A DNA stretch of 50,290 nt from an uncultured Prochlorococcus sp. (GTDB taxonomy: Bacteria; Cyanobacteriota; Cyanobacteriia; PCC-6307; Cyanobiaceae), in assembly GCA_902595175.1 (NCBI GenBank), contig CACJPB010000007.1, positions 1 through 50,290 of the forward strand, written 5' to 3'. Of the stretch, positions 16,859 through 25,818 are shown one piece after another (within the stretch, counting starts at the first letter, position 1; every line of letters starts with the position of its first letter). Made by a program: the position numbers and the translations under genes. The notes beneath the pieces were generated by a model. The model saw only the letters and a program-made list of their open reading frames with translations, was not told the DNA's origin and ran no database searches.

Positions 16859-17566
16859 TGGTTTTTTTTCAGGTTTGCCAACTTTTCTTGGGTAAATTTC
16901 CGGACAAAAATTCTTTGGTTGAATAAGAATAATATTTCTGGTGCCTTTATTTCTTGGTAGTAATATCTCTTTTTTATCTTTAACTTTCCCTTCTAATATT
17001 TCTAAAGTTTTATCTAGATTTTTGCTTTCTTCATTAGTCCATTTGCCACAAAATAAAACTCCAAACCCTTCTTTTTTTAACATTGGTAGTATATATTCTG
17101 AAACAGTTGATGGATTACTAACCGCTCTAGTTGTTGCAATATTAAAATTATTTCTCATTGACGATTGGTGGGCTAAATTCTCAACACGATCATTGATTAC
17201 ATGAATATTGTTTTTGAAATTGATCTGCTCAACTAAAAATTTTATTGCATCTGTTTTCTTTCTCAAAGAATCAATTAGGTATATCTCAGAATTAGGATGA
17301 GTTATTGCATAAGCTAAACCTGGGAAGCCACAGCCTGATCCAATATCTAAAAATTTTTTATTATCAAAATTAATATTTGTGAAAGCTTTGAATGGCCAAA
17401 TGCTGTCAAAAACTTGAGATACCCAATAATCATCACCATCAATTAATCTTGTGAGATTGGTCTTATTATTTAATTCTTTAATTTTAGTTTGTAACTCTTG
17501 AAATAAATTTATTTCTTCTTCAGTTATTAAGGAAAGAATTTCTTCTGGAATGTTTTGTTTTTTCAT
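16853..17566 (-). CDS. rsmG: 16S rRNA (guanine527-N7)-methyltransferase RsmG (GidB)
   Basis: This is a SAM-dependent methyltransferase that modifies G527 of 16S rRNA. The SAM-binding loop FLDIGSGCGFPGLAYAITHP is clear, followed by LIDSLRKKTDAI and the ATTRAVSNPS segment typical of GidB. The frame extends upstream to an ATG at 17593, but MKKQNIPEEIL at 17566 looks like the natural N-terminus and gives 237 residues, the usual size. It is convergent with the aldo/keto reductase gene and divergent from the J-domain gene. Confidence 0.94.
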   Translation of the reverse strand: MKKQNIPEEILSLITEEEINLFQELQTKIKELNNKTNLTRLIDGDDYWVSQVFDSIWPFKAFTNINFDNKKFLDIGSGCGFPGLAYAITHPNSEIYLIDSLRKKTDAIKFLVEQINFKNNIHVINDRVENLAHQSSMRNNFNIATTRAVSNPSTVSEYILPMLKKEGFGVLFCGKWTNEESKNLDKTLEILEGKVKDKKEILLPRNKGTRNIILIQPKNFCPEIYPRKVGKPEKKPL

Positions 17567-17655
17567 TTTGTTATAAATATGAATTTTAACCATCCATTAA
17601 ATACATTCTATTTAGTAAAAATTTATTAGAATTACAATATTAATAAAAGATTATT

Positions 17656-18096
17656 TTGAAAGGGGAAACTTCCTATTACAAAATTTTAGGTGTAAATGAA
17701 AATGCATCCAATCATGAATTAAGAAAGGCATTTTGTAAACTTTCTATTGAGTTGCATCCCGATACAACTTCATTAGAAATAGACGTTGCCAAAAGTAAAT
17801 TTCAAGAAGTTCTTGAAGCTTATGAACATTTAAATAATAGTAATTTAAGGAAAATATATGATGACAAATTAAAAGAAAACTCTAGGATTACAAATAGTAC
17901 TAAAGTTCTAAATAATTTAGTAATCGATTCTAATAATCAAAATTTAATAGGAAATAGAAGACCTTTATCGAATGGAGAATTGTTTTCGTTGTTTCTCTTA
18001 ATTATCATCATTTCTATAAGTTTAATTGGTTCAATTTTTATTGCTTCTTTTACTGGAAAAGAATTAGAGACAATACCGCTTTGGTTAATTAAATAA
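17656..18096 (+). CDS. Membrane-anchored J-domain protein
   Basis: The 146-residue protein has an N-terminal J domain (SYYKILGVNENASNHELRKA, with the HPD triad at residues 34-36 in ELHPDTT) and one C-terminal membrane helix at about residues 108-132. J domains stimulate the ATPase of DnaK. The membrane anchor suggests it recruits DnaK to the thylakoid or plasma membrane. It lacks the Gly/Phe, zinc-finger and substrate-binding domains of true DnaJ, so it is a specialised co-chaperone. The start is TTG 17656. It is followed 15 bases later by a DUF3143 gene. Confidence 0.85.
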   Translation: MKGETSYYKILGVNENASNHELRKAFCKLSIELHPDTTSLEIDVAKSKFQEVLEAYEHLNNSNLRKIYDDKLKENSRITNSTKVLNNLVIDSNNQNLIGNRRPLSNGELFSLFLLIIIISISLIGSIFIASFTGKELETIPLWLIK

Positions 18097-18111
18097 TTTT
18101 TTAAAAAGTCT

Positions 18112-18369
18112 GTGAATCCCTCTAAAAAACCTATCAATCAAAATTCACTTCAATCATTGGAATTGTGGCTAACTGATTTAGGTGCTGTAAAGGATATTAA
18201 TAATCCATCTAAATGGTATCTGTTACTTTCAAATTGGAATGCAACTATTATTTTTGAACAAGAAGATTTAAGTGTTATATGGGAAAGTGAAGGACAAGAA
18301 ACTAAAAGACTGTTTTCCTACTGTATTAATAGAGAAGATGTGGAAAATGCAATACTGCAGGGACCTTAA
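18112..18369 (+). CDS. DUF3143 family protein
   Basis: The 85-residue protein uses a GTG start. It fits the DUF3143 pattern: SLQSLELWLTDLGA near the N-terminus, a WNATIIFEQEDLSVIWES core, then FSYCINREDVENAILQGP at the end. No signal, helix bundle or catalytic motif is apparent. In cyanobacteria such genes often sit beside a short J-domain gene, as here, with a 15-base gap. They may act together, but no biochemical function is known to me. It converges on bioA with an 8-base gap. Confidence 0.82.
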   Translation: MNPSKKPINQNSLQSLELWLTDLGAVKDINNPSKWYLLLSNWNATIIFEQEDLSVIWESEGQETKRLFSYCINREDVENAILQGP

Positions 18370-18377
18370 ACTTCTAT

Positions 18378-19679
18378 CTAAAGATTGTCTAAGATTTGCC
18401 TTATTATCCAGTAACTTTTCCCCAATTGATCATCTGTTATACAGAGAGGCGGCAAGAGGTAAATAACGTTCCCGAGGGGCCTAATGAATAAACCTTGCTC
18501 CATTGCAAGACTCTTTATTTCTTTCCCAATATTATTGAAATATCCTTTTTTGTTCCCAATATCTAAATCGAACGCAGCAATTGTGCCAGATACCCTTACC
18601 TTCTTTATATAAGGTAAGTTTTTAAATTTAATTAGATGAGATAAATGTTTTTCTTCAAATGAAAGGTATTTTTGTGGTTCTTTTTCTAATAAATCAAGGC
18701 TAGCGTTTGCTGCAGCACAACCTAAAGGATTAGCAGTAAAACTATGTCCATGCCAAAAAGTTTTTCTTGGGGAATCATCAATAAAGGATTGAAAAATTTT
18801 TTCTTTACATAAAGTTATTCCCATCGGTAAAAATCCACCAGTTAAACCTTTTGAAATACTTATTAAATCAGGAATGATTTTTGCCTTTTGAAAAGCAAAA
18901 AGGGTTCCACATCTTCCAAACCCAGTCAGTACTTCATCGGCAATTAACAAAGAATTATTATTTTTTATAATTTGTGAAACTTTTTTTATAAACTGAGGCC
19001 TAACCATATTCATCCCTCCTGCTCCTTGAACAAGTGGCTCAAGGATTACTGCAACTGTGGGAGTTTTAAGTAGAGTTTCTAATTTTTGGATCGCCTTATT
19101 TTCTTTATTTTCTACTTCTTCATCGTTCATCCAAGTTGAAGGCCATTGGACTCTTCTAACTGGGAACATAAGATTATCGAAATTCTCATTAAAAATATTT
19201 CTTTCACCTAAAGCCATTGCGCCAAATGTATCACCATGATAGGCTCCATCAAAAGCTACTATTTGAGTTCTTGTCTCTCCTCTATTTTGCCATGATTGGA
19301 AGGCAATTTTTAAAGCCACTTCCACTGCAGTAGAACCGTTATCAGAAAAGAATAATCTTTCTAGTTTTGTTAATGCACTAAGTCTTTCCGCTAATTTTTT
19401 TGCCTGTGGATGTAAGAAATCAGCAAATATAACTTGCTCAAGTTTTTTTGATTGATCAAAAATAGCATCCGCAATATATTCGTTACTATGACCATGAAGA
19501 GTTACCCACCAACTACTAATTGCATCTATTAGTTCTTTTTTAGGATCTTTAGTAAATAGAAGGGCATCTTTACCATGAGTTACTTCTATCTGCGGTTTGC
19601 TGTTATTGATTTGCGTAAAAGGTGGCCAAATATTTGGGTGCCAATCTTGATTTGGAGTTTTTGAATCCAAAGATTTCAT
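18378..19679 (-). CDS. bioA: Adenosylmethionine-8-amino-7-oxononanoate aminotransferase
   Basis: The 433-residue PLP enzyme converts KAPA to DAPA using S-adenosylmethionine as amino donor in biotin synthesis. Family features: HPNIWPPFTQ at the start, FSDNGSTAVEVALKIAFQ, FDGAYHGDTFGAMALG, ADEVLTGFGRCGTLFAF and the PLP-lysine in SISKGLTGGFLPMG. It is the last gene of a five-gene minus-strand operon, with no base between it and bioD. Confidence 0.96.
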   Translation of the reverse strand: MKSLDSKTPNQDWHPNIWPPFTQINNSKPQIEVTHGKDALLFTKDPKKELIDAISSWWVTLHGHSNEYIADAIFDQSKKLEQVIFADFLHPQAKKLAERLSALTKLERLFFSDNGSTAVEVALKIAFQSWQNRGETRTQIVAFDGAYHGDTFGAMALGERNIFNENFDNLMFPVRRVQWPSTWMNDEEVENKENKAIQKLETLLKTPTVAVILEPLVQGAGGMNMVRPQFIKKVSQIIKNNNSLLIADEVLTGFGRCGTLFAFQKAKIIPDLISISKGLTGGFLPMGITLCKEKIFQSFIDDSPRKTFWHGHSFTANPLGCAAANASLDLLEKEPQKYLSFEEKHLSHLIKFKNLPYIKKVRVSGTIAAFDLDIGNKKGYFNNIGKEIKSLAMEQGLFIRPLGNVIYLLPPLCITDDQLGKSYWIIRQILDNL

Positions 19680-20345
19680 TTAACTTATTTTTGAGTTTAA
19701 TAGTGAGATCAACTTATTCTTGATGTCTAGTTCTTTCCATAGTATATCTAAATTATTTGAGTCCATTTTTTTGATGTAAGGAAATTCAGCAATTAAAGGA
19801 ATACCACTAAAATCAACTAGAGTTTTTGGATTATCTAGGTGTTTTTCGCCATTGACTACTAAACCTAAAATCTCAATATTTCTTCGTTTTAAGGCCTCAA
19901 TACTAAGCAGGGTATGGTTAAGAGTGCCAAGTGAGCTCTTACATACAAGTATTACCGGAAGATTCCATTCTTTTATTTGATCTATTTGCAAAAAATTGCG
20001 TGTTATTGGAACCATTAATCCACCTGCAGTTTCTATAATTAGTGATTCTTGCACTTTTGGTAATCTCAACTTGTCAAAGTTAATAGCTTTTTGATCTATT
20101 TCAGCAGCCCAATGCGGAGATAGAGGTTTTGTAAAGATATAAGCTTCTTTGATTATTTTCTCTTTACCTACTTGTGCAAGTTTTTCAACAGTTTGACTAT
20201 CAGTTTCCGATTCAATCCCACTTTGAATAGGTTTCCAATAAAAGGAATTTAATCCTTTAACGAAAAAAGAGCTTATTAAAGTTTTCCCAATATCAGTATC
20301 TGTTCCACAAATTATAAATCTGAAAATATTTTTGTGACTACTCAT
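19680..20345 (-). CDS. bioD: Dethiobiotin synthetase
   Basis: This 221-residue ATP-dependent carboxylase closes the ureido ring of dethiobiotin from DAPA and CO2. The P-loop GTDTDIGKT is at residues 14-22, the substrate region FYWKPIQSG follows, and ETAGGLMVPI marks the Mg-binding and dimer region. The gene overlaps bioC by four bases (ATGA type) and abuts bioA. Length and motifs are as expected for a functional enzyme. Confidence 0.95.
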   Translation of the reverse strand: MSSHKNIFRFIICGTDTDIGKTLISSFFVKGLNSFYWKPIQSGIESETDSQTVEKLAQVGKEKIIKEAYIFTKPLSPHWAAEIDQKAINFDKLRLPKVQESLIIETAGGLMVPITRNFLQIDQIKEWNLPVILVCKSSLGTLNHTLLSIEALKRRNIEILGLVVNGEKHLDNPKTLVDFSGIPLIAEFPYIKKMDSNNLDILWKELDIKNKLISLLNSKIS

Positions 20346-21100
20346 AATTTTTTTATGATTTGAATCTCAATTTGCCATGAAAGATTCACTGTATTATTGT
20401 AATTCTTTGGCCAAAACTTTTGAATTTCCTTTAACTCTTTCACTGTTTTGCGTTTACAATTTGTTGATTGTGCTCCTACATTTTTAATGCTTTTAAAAAG
20501 TTTATATACATCTTCAAAATTTTCAAGATAATTAAACTGTTTTGAATAATGTATTTCAGTTGATTTGAAATCTTTTAATAATTCTTTAGAGCAAAGGAAA
20601 TTAAGACCACTATATTCAATATTAACTTTTTTACAAGTATCTTTCCATTCAGGAAAACAATCTTTTGTTGGATATGAAATGATTAAAAAACCTCCAGGTG
20701 TTAATTTGCTAAACCAATTTTTTATTATCTTTTCTGGGTTATTTAACCAATGTATGCAAAAGTTAGATGTTAACAGAGAACAGTTATTTATTTCAGAAGG
20801 TAAATCATTATTCAAATCCCATAAAATTTTTTTTCTAGATAATTTATTCTCAAAAAGCATTTTTTGGCTGAAATCAATTCTGGCTACTTTTTGGGAAGAA
20901 ATTTTTTCTATTTCATCTGCTAATAGTCCTGGTCCTGATCCTAGATCTATCCATTCACCTTTTTTTTGGGGATTTAATTCTTTGACAAGATGAACAATCT
21001 TTTTTGCAAAAAATTTCTGAATATGTGAATGCTCTAAATACCGATATGCAGCATCATTGAAATTATTTTGTATTTTCTCATTCCACTTTTTACTATCCAT
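20342..21100 (-). CDS. bioC: Malonyl-ACP O-methyltransferase
   Basis: The 252-residue SAM-dependent methyltransferase has the motif WIDLGSGPGLLADEI at about residues 50-64 and starts with the FNDAAYRYLEHSHIQ segment typical of BioC. BioC methylates the free carboxyl of a malonyl thioester so that fatty acid synthesis can build the pimeloyl chain. The methyl ester is later removed by the esterase encoded next to it. The gene lies one base after the esterase gene and overlaps bioD by four bases. Confidence 0.92.
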   Translation of the reverse strand: MDSKKWNEKIQNNFNDAAYRYLEHSHIQKFFAKKIVHLVKELNPQKKGEWIDLGSGPGLLADEIEKISSQKVARIDFSQKMLFENKLSRKKILWDLNNDLPSEINNCSLLTSNFCIHWLNNPEKIIKNWFSKLTPGGFLIISYPTKDCFPEWKDTCKKVNIEYSGLNFLCSKELLKDFKSTEIHYSKQFNYLENFEDVYKLFKSIKNVGAQSTNCKRKTVKELKEIQKFWPKNYNNTVNLSWQIEIQIIKKL

Positions 21101-21101
21101 T

Positions 21102-21806
21102 TCAATCGTTAAGTGTATTACTTAAGATCTCGTATAAATTTAAATTATTCAAGCAATGACCTTGTTTAGCTAATTTAATTAAAATTGGTTTCCTATCGAG
21201 TGTTTTATTTAAGGAATCTAAAAAGTTTTTATTTGATTCGTTGTCAAGAATCAAATCATTTTCTGATTTTATAAAAATTATTTTGCAATCTTTTCTTAAA
21301 AATACTGGAAAATCCCTATTGATGTAAAGTTGTTTTAAATCGCCTAATAGAAGAGTTTTATTTAAACTCTCTAAACTTTTATAAAAGATATTTTTAAAAC
21401 TATTATTCATATGATTTGGCATAAATGATCTATGTATAAATTCTTTCAACATATCGTTATGTTCATCTTTTAATATTTTTGTTTCCATTCTTTTTAGAGA
21501 CCTCAAAATAAAGTTTCTTTTATTACTTAAAGGAAGAAAATTGTTAAATGAATTTATAAGAACAATATGAGTTGCTTCTTTTAAGATATTTTTTTGAATT
21601 AAATGAAAACCAAATGAATGGCATAAAGTCATTCTGATTTCTTTTTTAGATACGCTTTTAATCCATTTTGCTTGATAACTATTTTTTGAAAAATAGCCCC
21701 TTTCATTATCTTGCCAATGCCAATTATTATTTAAAAAATCAACTTTATAATCATCCCAGAAATATTTATTTAGTCCCCACCCATGTTGAGTAATAATTTG
21801 TTTCAT
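21102..21806 (-). CDS. bioK: Pimeloyl-ACP methyl ester esterase, BioK-like
   Basis: This 234-residue alpha/beta-hydrolase-like protein begins MKQIITQHGWGLNKYFWDDY, like pimeloyl-ACP methyl ester esterases. The nucleophile is probably Ser64 in LCHSFGFHL, an HxSxG-type elbow rather than canonical GxSxG. A His near residue 217 (QGHCLNN) and an Asp in SENDLIL could complete the triad. It sits between bioF (4-base overlap) and bioC (1-base gap), the place of the esterase that ends pimelate synthesis. The BioK family was described from marine picocyanobacteria, which lack BioH. BioG is the other candidate. Confidence 0.8.
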   Translation of the reverse strand: MKQIITQHGWGLNKYFWDDYKVDFLNNNWHWQDNERGYFSKNSYQAKWIKSVSKKEIRMTLCHSFGFHLIQKNILKEATHIVLINSFNNFLPLSNKRNFILRSLKRMETKILKDEHNDMLKEFIHRSFMPNHMNNSFKNIFYKSLESLNKTLLLGDLKQLYINRDFPVFLRKDCKIIFIKSENDLILDNESNKNFLDSLNKTLDRKPILIKLAKQGHCLNNLNLYEILSNTLND

Positions 21807-22942
21807 TTAAACTGTTTTAATACTGCAATGAAATTTTTTAGCAGATTAAAATCTAAGTTTCTTCGTATTGTTATTCTAATTCTTGATTGCCCAACTGGAA
21901 CAGTAGGAGGTCTTATCGCAATTGCTAAAAACCCATTTTCCTCAAGATATTTTTGTAGATAAATAGCCTTCTCTTCTTGGCCAACAATAATTGATAAAAT
22001 GTGAGATTCTCCCTGAACTGGAAAACTAAAATTTTTAATAATTTCATCTTTCCATATCTTCGCAGAAGATAACAAATCATTGCCCCATTCTTTATTCTCT
22101 AAGATTTTTTTTAAACCTTCTAGCGCTCCAGCAGCTAAAGATGGTGCAAGAGCGGTTGTATACCTAAATGCACCACTTGTTTGGATAAGATATTCTCCAA
22201 TTTCTGAATTGGACGCTACAAAAGCTCCACCGCTTCCAAATGCTTTTCCAAAAGTTCCAGTTATTATAGCTATATCTGAACGGCAATTAAAACTTAAACC
22301 CCTGCCTTCAGGGCCCAAGATTCCAATTGCATGGGCTTCGTCAACTAATAATTGAACACAATTGTTTTTGCAAATTTCCGTTATTTCTCTGAGCGGAGCA
22401 ATTGATCCCTCCATGCTATAAAGAGATTCGACAACAACTAAAATGGAATTTTTTGTAGGGTTAGATTTAATAATTTTATCTTCTAAATCTTTTAAATTAT
22501 TGTGTGAAAATCGAACTAGTTTTGCTTGAGCAGCTTTAACTCCAACCAATAAAGAGTTATGGATCAATTTATCTGCTATTACGATACTATTTCTGTTTGC
22601 TAAAGCCTGAATAGCGGCGATGTTTGCTTGAAATCCACTTGGGAAAAGTAATACTTTCTCTTGATCAAGCCACTTGGCAAGTTCTGTTTCTAATAATTTA
22701 TGTATTGGTCTTGAACCAGTAATAAACCTAGAGCTTCCTGAACCAATACCTTCTAATATGCTTATTTCGTAAGCAGCTTTTATTAAATCCTTATCCCTAC
22801 TTAATCCAAAATAATCATTACTGCATAAGTCTATAAGTTTTTTATTTTGTGAATTTAAACTTAGAAGTTCGAAAGATTTTTTACCTAAAGAAAATGTTTT
22901 TAATTTACGGATTCTATTTTTTGGAATTTTTATTTTTTTCAT
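21803..22942 (-). CDS. bioF: 8-amino-7-oxononanoate synthase
   Basis: The 379-residue PLP enzyme of the alpha-oxoamine synthase family condenses pimeloyl-ACP with L-alanine to form KAPA. Motifs: DLCSNDYFGLSRDKDL, GSGSSRFITGSRPIHKLLE, LLVDEAHAIGILGPEGRGL and the PLP-lysine in ITGTFGKAFGSGGAFVAS. It is the first gene of the biotin operon and is divergent from the helicase gene across 139 bases that must contain the operon promoter. bioB is not in this window. Confidence 0.95.
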   Translation of the reverse strand: MKKIKIPKNRIRKLKTFSLGKKSFELLSLNSQNKKLIDLCSNDYFGLSRDKDLIKAAYEISILEGIGSGSSRFITGSRPIHKLLETELAKWLDQEKVLLFPSGFQANIAAIQALANRNSIVIADKLIHNSLLVGVKAAQAKLVRFSHNNLKDLEDKIIKSNPTKNSILVVVESLYSMEGSIAPLREITEICKNNCVQLLVDEAHAIGILGPEGRGLSFNCRSDIAIITGTFGKAFGSGGAFVASNSEIGEYLIQTSGAFRYTTALAPSLAAGALEGLKKILENKEWGNDLLSSAKIWKDEIIKNFSFPVQGESHILSIIVGQEEKAIYLQKYLEENGFLAIAIRPPTVPVGQSRIRITIRRNLDFNLLKNFIAVLKQFK

Positions 22943-23026
22943 TTTGATAAAATAAAATATAGTGGATTTAATTAAAAAGATTTAGATTTACTATTAAAGT
23001 TTGCAAGGTATTTTTTGTTTATTAAT

Positions 23027-23038
23027 ATCTATATAGAT
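23027..23038. promoter_or_regulatory. 12-bp palindrome in the bioF/helicase divergent region
   Basis: ATCTATATAGAT is a perfect 12-bp palindrome in the 139-base gap between the divergent bioF and helicase genes. It could be an operator or simply part of an AT-rich promoter. The surrounding bases are also TA-rich, so chance occurrence is possible. Confidence 0.25.
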
Positions 23039-23081
23039 CATATATTAAGAAGTTAACTCATCCTCTCTTCAATCACAATTA

Positions 23082-25808
23082 TTGCTTAATTTAGAGGAAT
23101 ATTTCCCCTTTCCGCTAGATGATTTCCAATTAGAAGCAATTCGAGCTATTAATAGCGGAAATTCTGTTGTTTTAACGGCGCCAACAGGTTCGGGTAAAAC
23201 ATTGATAGGTGAATTTGCCATATATAGAGGCTTATCTCATGAAAGTAGAGTTTTTTATACAACACCTTTAAAAGCTCTATCAAATCAAAAGTTTCGAGAT
23301 TTTGCTAATCAATATGGTGAGAATAAAGTTGGTCTTTTAACTGGAGATATTAGTATAAATAGAGATGCACCAATCTTAGTTATGACGACTGAGATTTTTA
23401 GGAACATGCTTTATGGTGAATTTGATGAATTTGATGATCCCTTAGAAAATTTAGAATCCGTGATTCTTGATGAATGTCATTATATGAATGACCCCCAAAG
23501 AGGCACAGTTTGGGAAGAAACTATAATCCATTGCCCTACTAGAACTCAAATTATAGCTTTATCAGCAACAATAGCCAATGCAGATCAACTACAAAATTGG
23601 ATAGAAAAGGTTCATGGGCCCACAGCACTAATTAATAGTGATAAGAGACCAGTCCCACTTGAGTTTATTTTTTGTAGTGTTAAAGGCTTCCATCCACTTT
23701 TAAATAATAAGGGTAATGGAATTCATCCAAACTGTAAGATTTGGAGAGCTCCTAAAGGGCAGAAAATGAGAGGAAAAGTGGGCAAGATAATGCAACCAAA
23801 GTCTCCCTCAATTGGCTTTGTGATCTCGAAACTAGCTGAACGAAATATGTTGCCAGCTATTTATTTTATTTTTAGTAGAAGAGGATGTGATAAGGCTATT
23901 GAGAATATAAAAGACTTAACTTTAGTAAGTTATTCAGAAGCAAATATGATATCCCAAAAATTAGATATTTATCTTAAAAATAATCAAGAGGCAATTAAAG
24001 ATAAATATCAATGTGAGGCATTAAAACGAGGTATTGCATCTCACCATGCTGGATTATTGCCTGCATGGAAAGAATTGGTTGAGGAATTATTTCAACAAGG
24101 TTTAATAAAAGTTGTTTTTGCGACTGAAACTCTTGCCGCAGGAATTAATATGCCCGCAAGAACCACTGTTATTTCTTCTTTATCAAAAAGGACAGAAGAT
24201 GGGCATAGATTATTATTTAGCAGTGAATTTTTGCAAATGTCAGGAAGAGCTGGAAGAAGAGGAAAAGATACCCAAGGATATGTTGTTACATTACAAACAA
24301 GATTCGAAGGTGCCAAAGAAGCAAGTTCACTGGCTATTAGTAAACCAAATTCTTTAGAGAGTCAATTCACTCCTAGTTATGGAATGGTACTTAATCTTTT
24401 ACAAAGTTATACTTTAGAGAAATCTAAAGAATTAATTAAAAGAAGTTTTGGTAGTTTTTTATATTTAGGAGAATCCTCGGGTGAGAATGTAATTCTTGAA
24501 AATTTAGATAAGGATTTAATTGAATTAAAAAAAATTACATCCAACGTTTCATGGAAAGATTTTGATGCATACGAAAAGTTAAGAAATCGTCTTAAAGAAG
24601 AGAGAAGAATCTTGAAAATTTTAGAAAAACAATCAGCAGAAAAATTATCAGAAGAGATAACTAATGCACTCCCATATATTGAAGATGGAAGCTTAATTTC
24701 AATCAAAGCTCCTCAAATGAAAAGAAAAATTGTTCCAGGATTAATTTGTAAGAAAATATATGAATCCCAAAAAATTAAGAGTTTATTGTGTTTGACAATT
24801 GATAATTTATTCATTCTTATAAAACCCTCATACATAGTAAGTATTTTTAATGATTTGGATGTAATTGATGTCTTAGGACTTGAAGTGCCAAATATGTATT
24901 TTTCTGGAGAGGTATTTAGGGGAGATGATATGTCGCAGTGTTATGCGGATCGAATTTTTGAAGTTTCTAAAAAAAATGATTTACAAACTCCACAATATGA
25001 TTTGACAACGGAAGTTTTGGCACAACAGCAACAAATTAATAATTTAGAAAGAACAGTTACTGCTCATCCTGCACACAGATTTGGAGACTCCAAGAAATTA
25101 AAGAAATATAGAAAAAGAATTATTGATGTTGAACAAGAAATAAATATTAGAAAAAAACTTCTTGCGGATAAAGAAAATCATAACTGGAGAACTTTTACCG
25201 ATTTGATACAAATTTTGAATCATTTTGGTTGTTTAAATGATTTGGAATTGACAGAAGTTGGACAAACAGTGAGTGTAATAAGAAGTGAAAATGAATTATG
25301 GATTGGTCTTGTTTTGGTTAGTGGTTATTTAGACGATTTAGATCCTCCTGAGTTAGCTGCAATTATTCAAGCTATATGTGTTGATGTAAGGAGGCCTAAT
25401 CTTTGGTGTAATTTCAAGCCTTCTTTAAAGTTAATAGATGTTTTTAATGAATTAGATGGTTTAAGAAAACTAGTCTCTTTTCAACAAAATAAGTTTCATA
25501 TTGAAATTCCTATCTATTTAGAAACAGAGTTGACCGGTATTATTTCTGAATGGGCAAGAGGAAAAAAATGGAAAGATTTGGTTTTTAATACTTCATTAGA
25601 CGAAGGTGATGTAGTGAGGATTATTAGAAGATCAATTGATGTCCTTTCTCAAGTGCAATATTGTATTGGTGTTAGTAATAAATTAAAAAGCAAAGCAAAG
25701 CTAGCATTAAAAGCTATTAATCGTTTTCCTGTTTCTGAATCTAATGATCTTATAAAAGTCTCTGAAGATATTAATCCTGCAACAAAAAGAATTGACAATA
25801 ATTCTTAA
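23082..25808 (+). CDS. DEAD/DEAH-box RNA helicase, Ski2/Mtr4-like
   Basis: The 908-residue superfamily 2 helicase has motif I APTGSGKT, motif II DECHYMND, motif III SATIAN and motif VI QMSGRAGRRG. Its C-terminal half ends in a DSHCT-type domain, as in the Ski2/Mtr4 helicases that feed RNA to exosomes. Cyanobacterial homologues probably take part in RNA processing or decay. The start is assigned to TTG 23082. The frame is open further upstream to 23049 without a better start codon. It converges on fumC with a 10-base gap. Confidence 0.92.
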   Translation: MLNLEEYFPFPLDDFQLEAIRAINSGNSVVLTAPTGSGKTLIGEFAIYRGLSHESRVFYTTPLKALSNQKFRDFANQYGENKVGLLTGDISINRDAPILVMTTEIFRNMLYGEFDEFDDPLENLESVILDECHYMNDPQRGTVWEETIIHCPTRTQIIALSATIANADQLQNWIEKVHGPTALINSDKRPVPLEFIFCSVKGFHPLLNNKGNGIHPNCKIWRAPKGQKMRGKVGKIMQPKSPSIGFVISKLAERNMLPAIYFIFSRRGCDKAIENIKDLTLVSYSEANMISQKLDIYLKNNQEAIKDKYQCEALKRGIASHHAGLLPAWKELVEELFQQGLIKVVFATETLAAGINMPARTTVISSLSKRTEDGHRLLFSSEFLQMSGRAGRRGKDTQGYVVTLQTRFEGAKEASSLAISKPNSLESQFTPSYGMVLNLLQSYTLEKSKELIKRSFGSFLYLGESSGENVILENLDKDLIELKKITSNVSWKDFDAYEKLRNRLKEERRILKILEKQSAEKLSEEITNALPYIEDGSLISIKAPQMKRKIVPGLICKKIYESQKIKSLLCLTIDNLFILIKPSYIVSIFNDLDVIDVLGLEVPNMYFSGEVFRGDDMSQCYADRIFEVSKKNDLQTPQYDLTTEVLAQQQQINNLERTVTAHPAHRFGDSKKLKKYRKRIIDVEQEINIRKKLLADKENHNWRTFTDLIQILNHFGCLNDLELTEVGQTVSVIRSENELWIGLVLVSGYLDDLDPPELAAIIQAICVDVRRPNLWCNFKPSLKLIDVFNELDGLRKLVSFQQNKFHIEIPIYLETELTGIISEWARGKKWKDLVFNTSLDEGDVVRIIRRSIDVLSQVQYCIGVSNKLKSKAKLALKAINRFPVSESNDLIKVSEDINPATKRIDNNS

Positions 25809-25818
25809 ATTTTTTTAA

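Noticed and set aside
20565-20993. 142-residue plus-strand frame inside bioC
   Set aside because: It is antisense to a well-supported methyltransferase and has no start signal or family resemblance.
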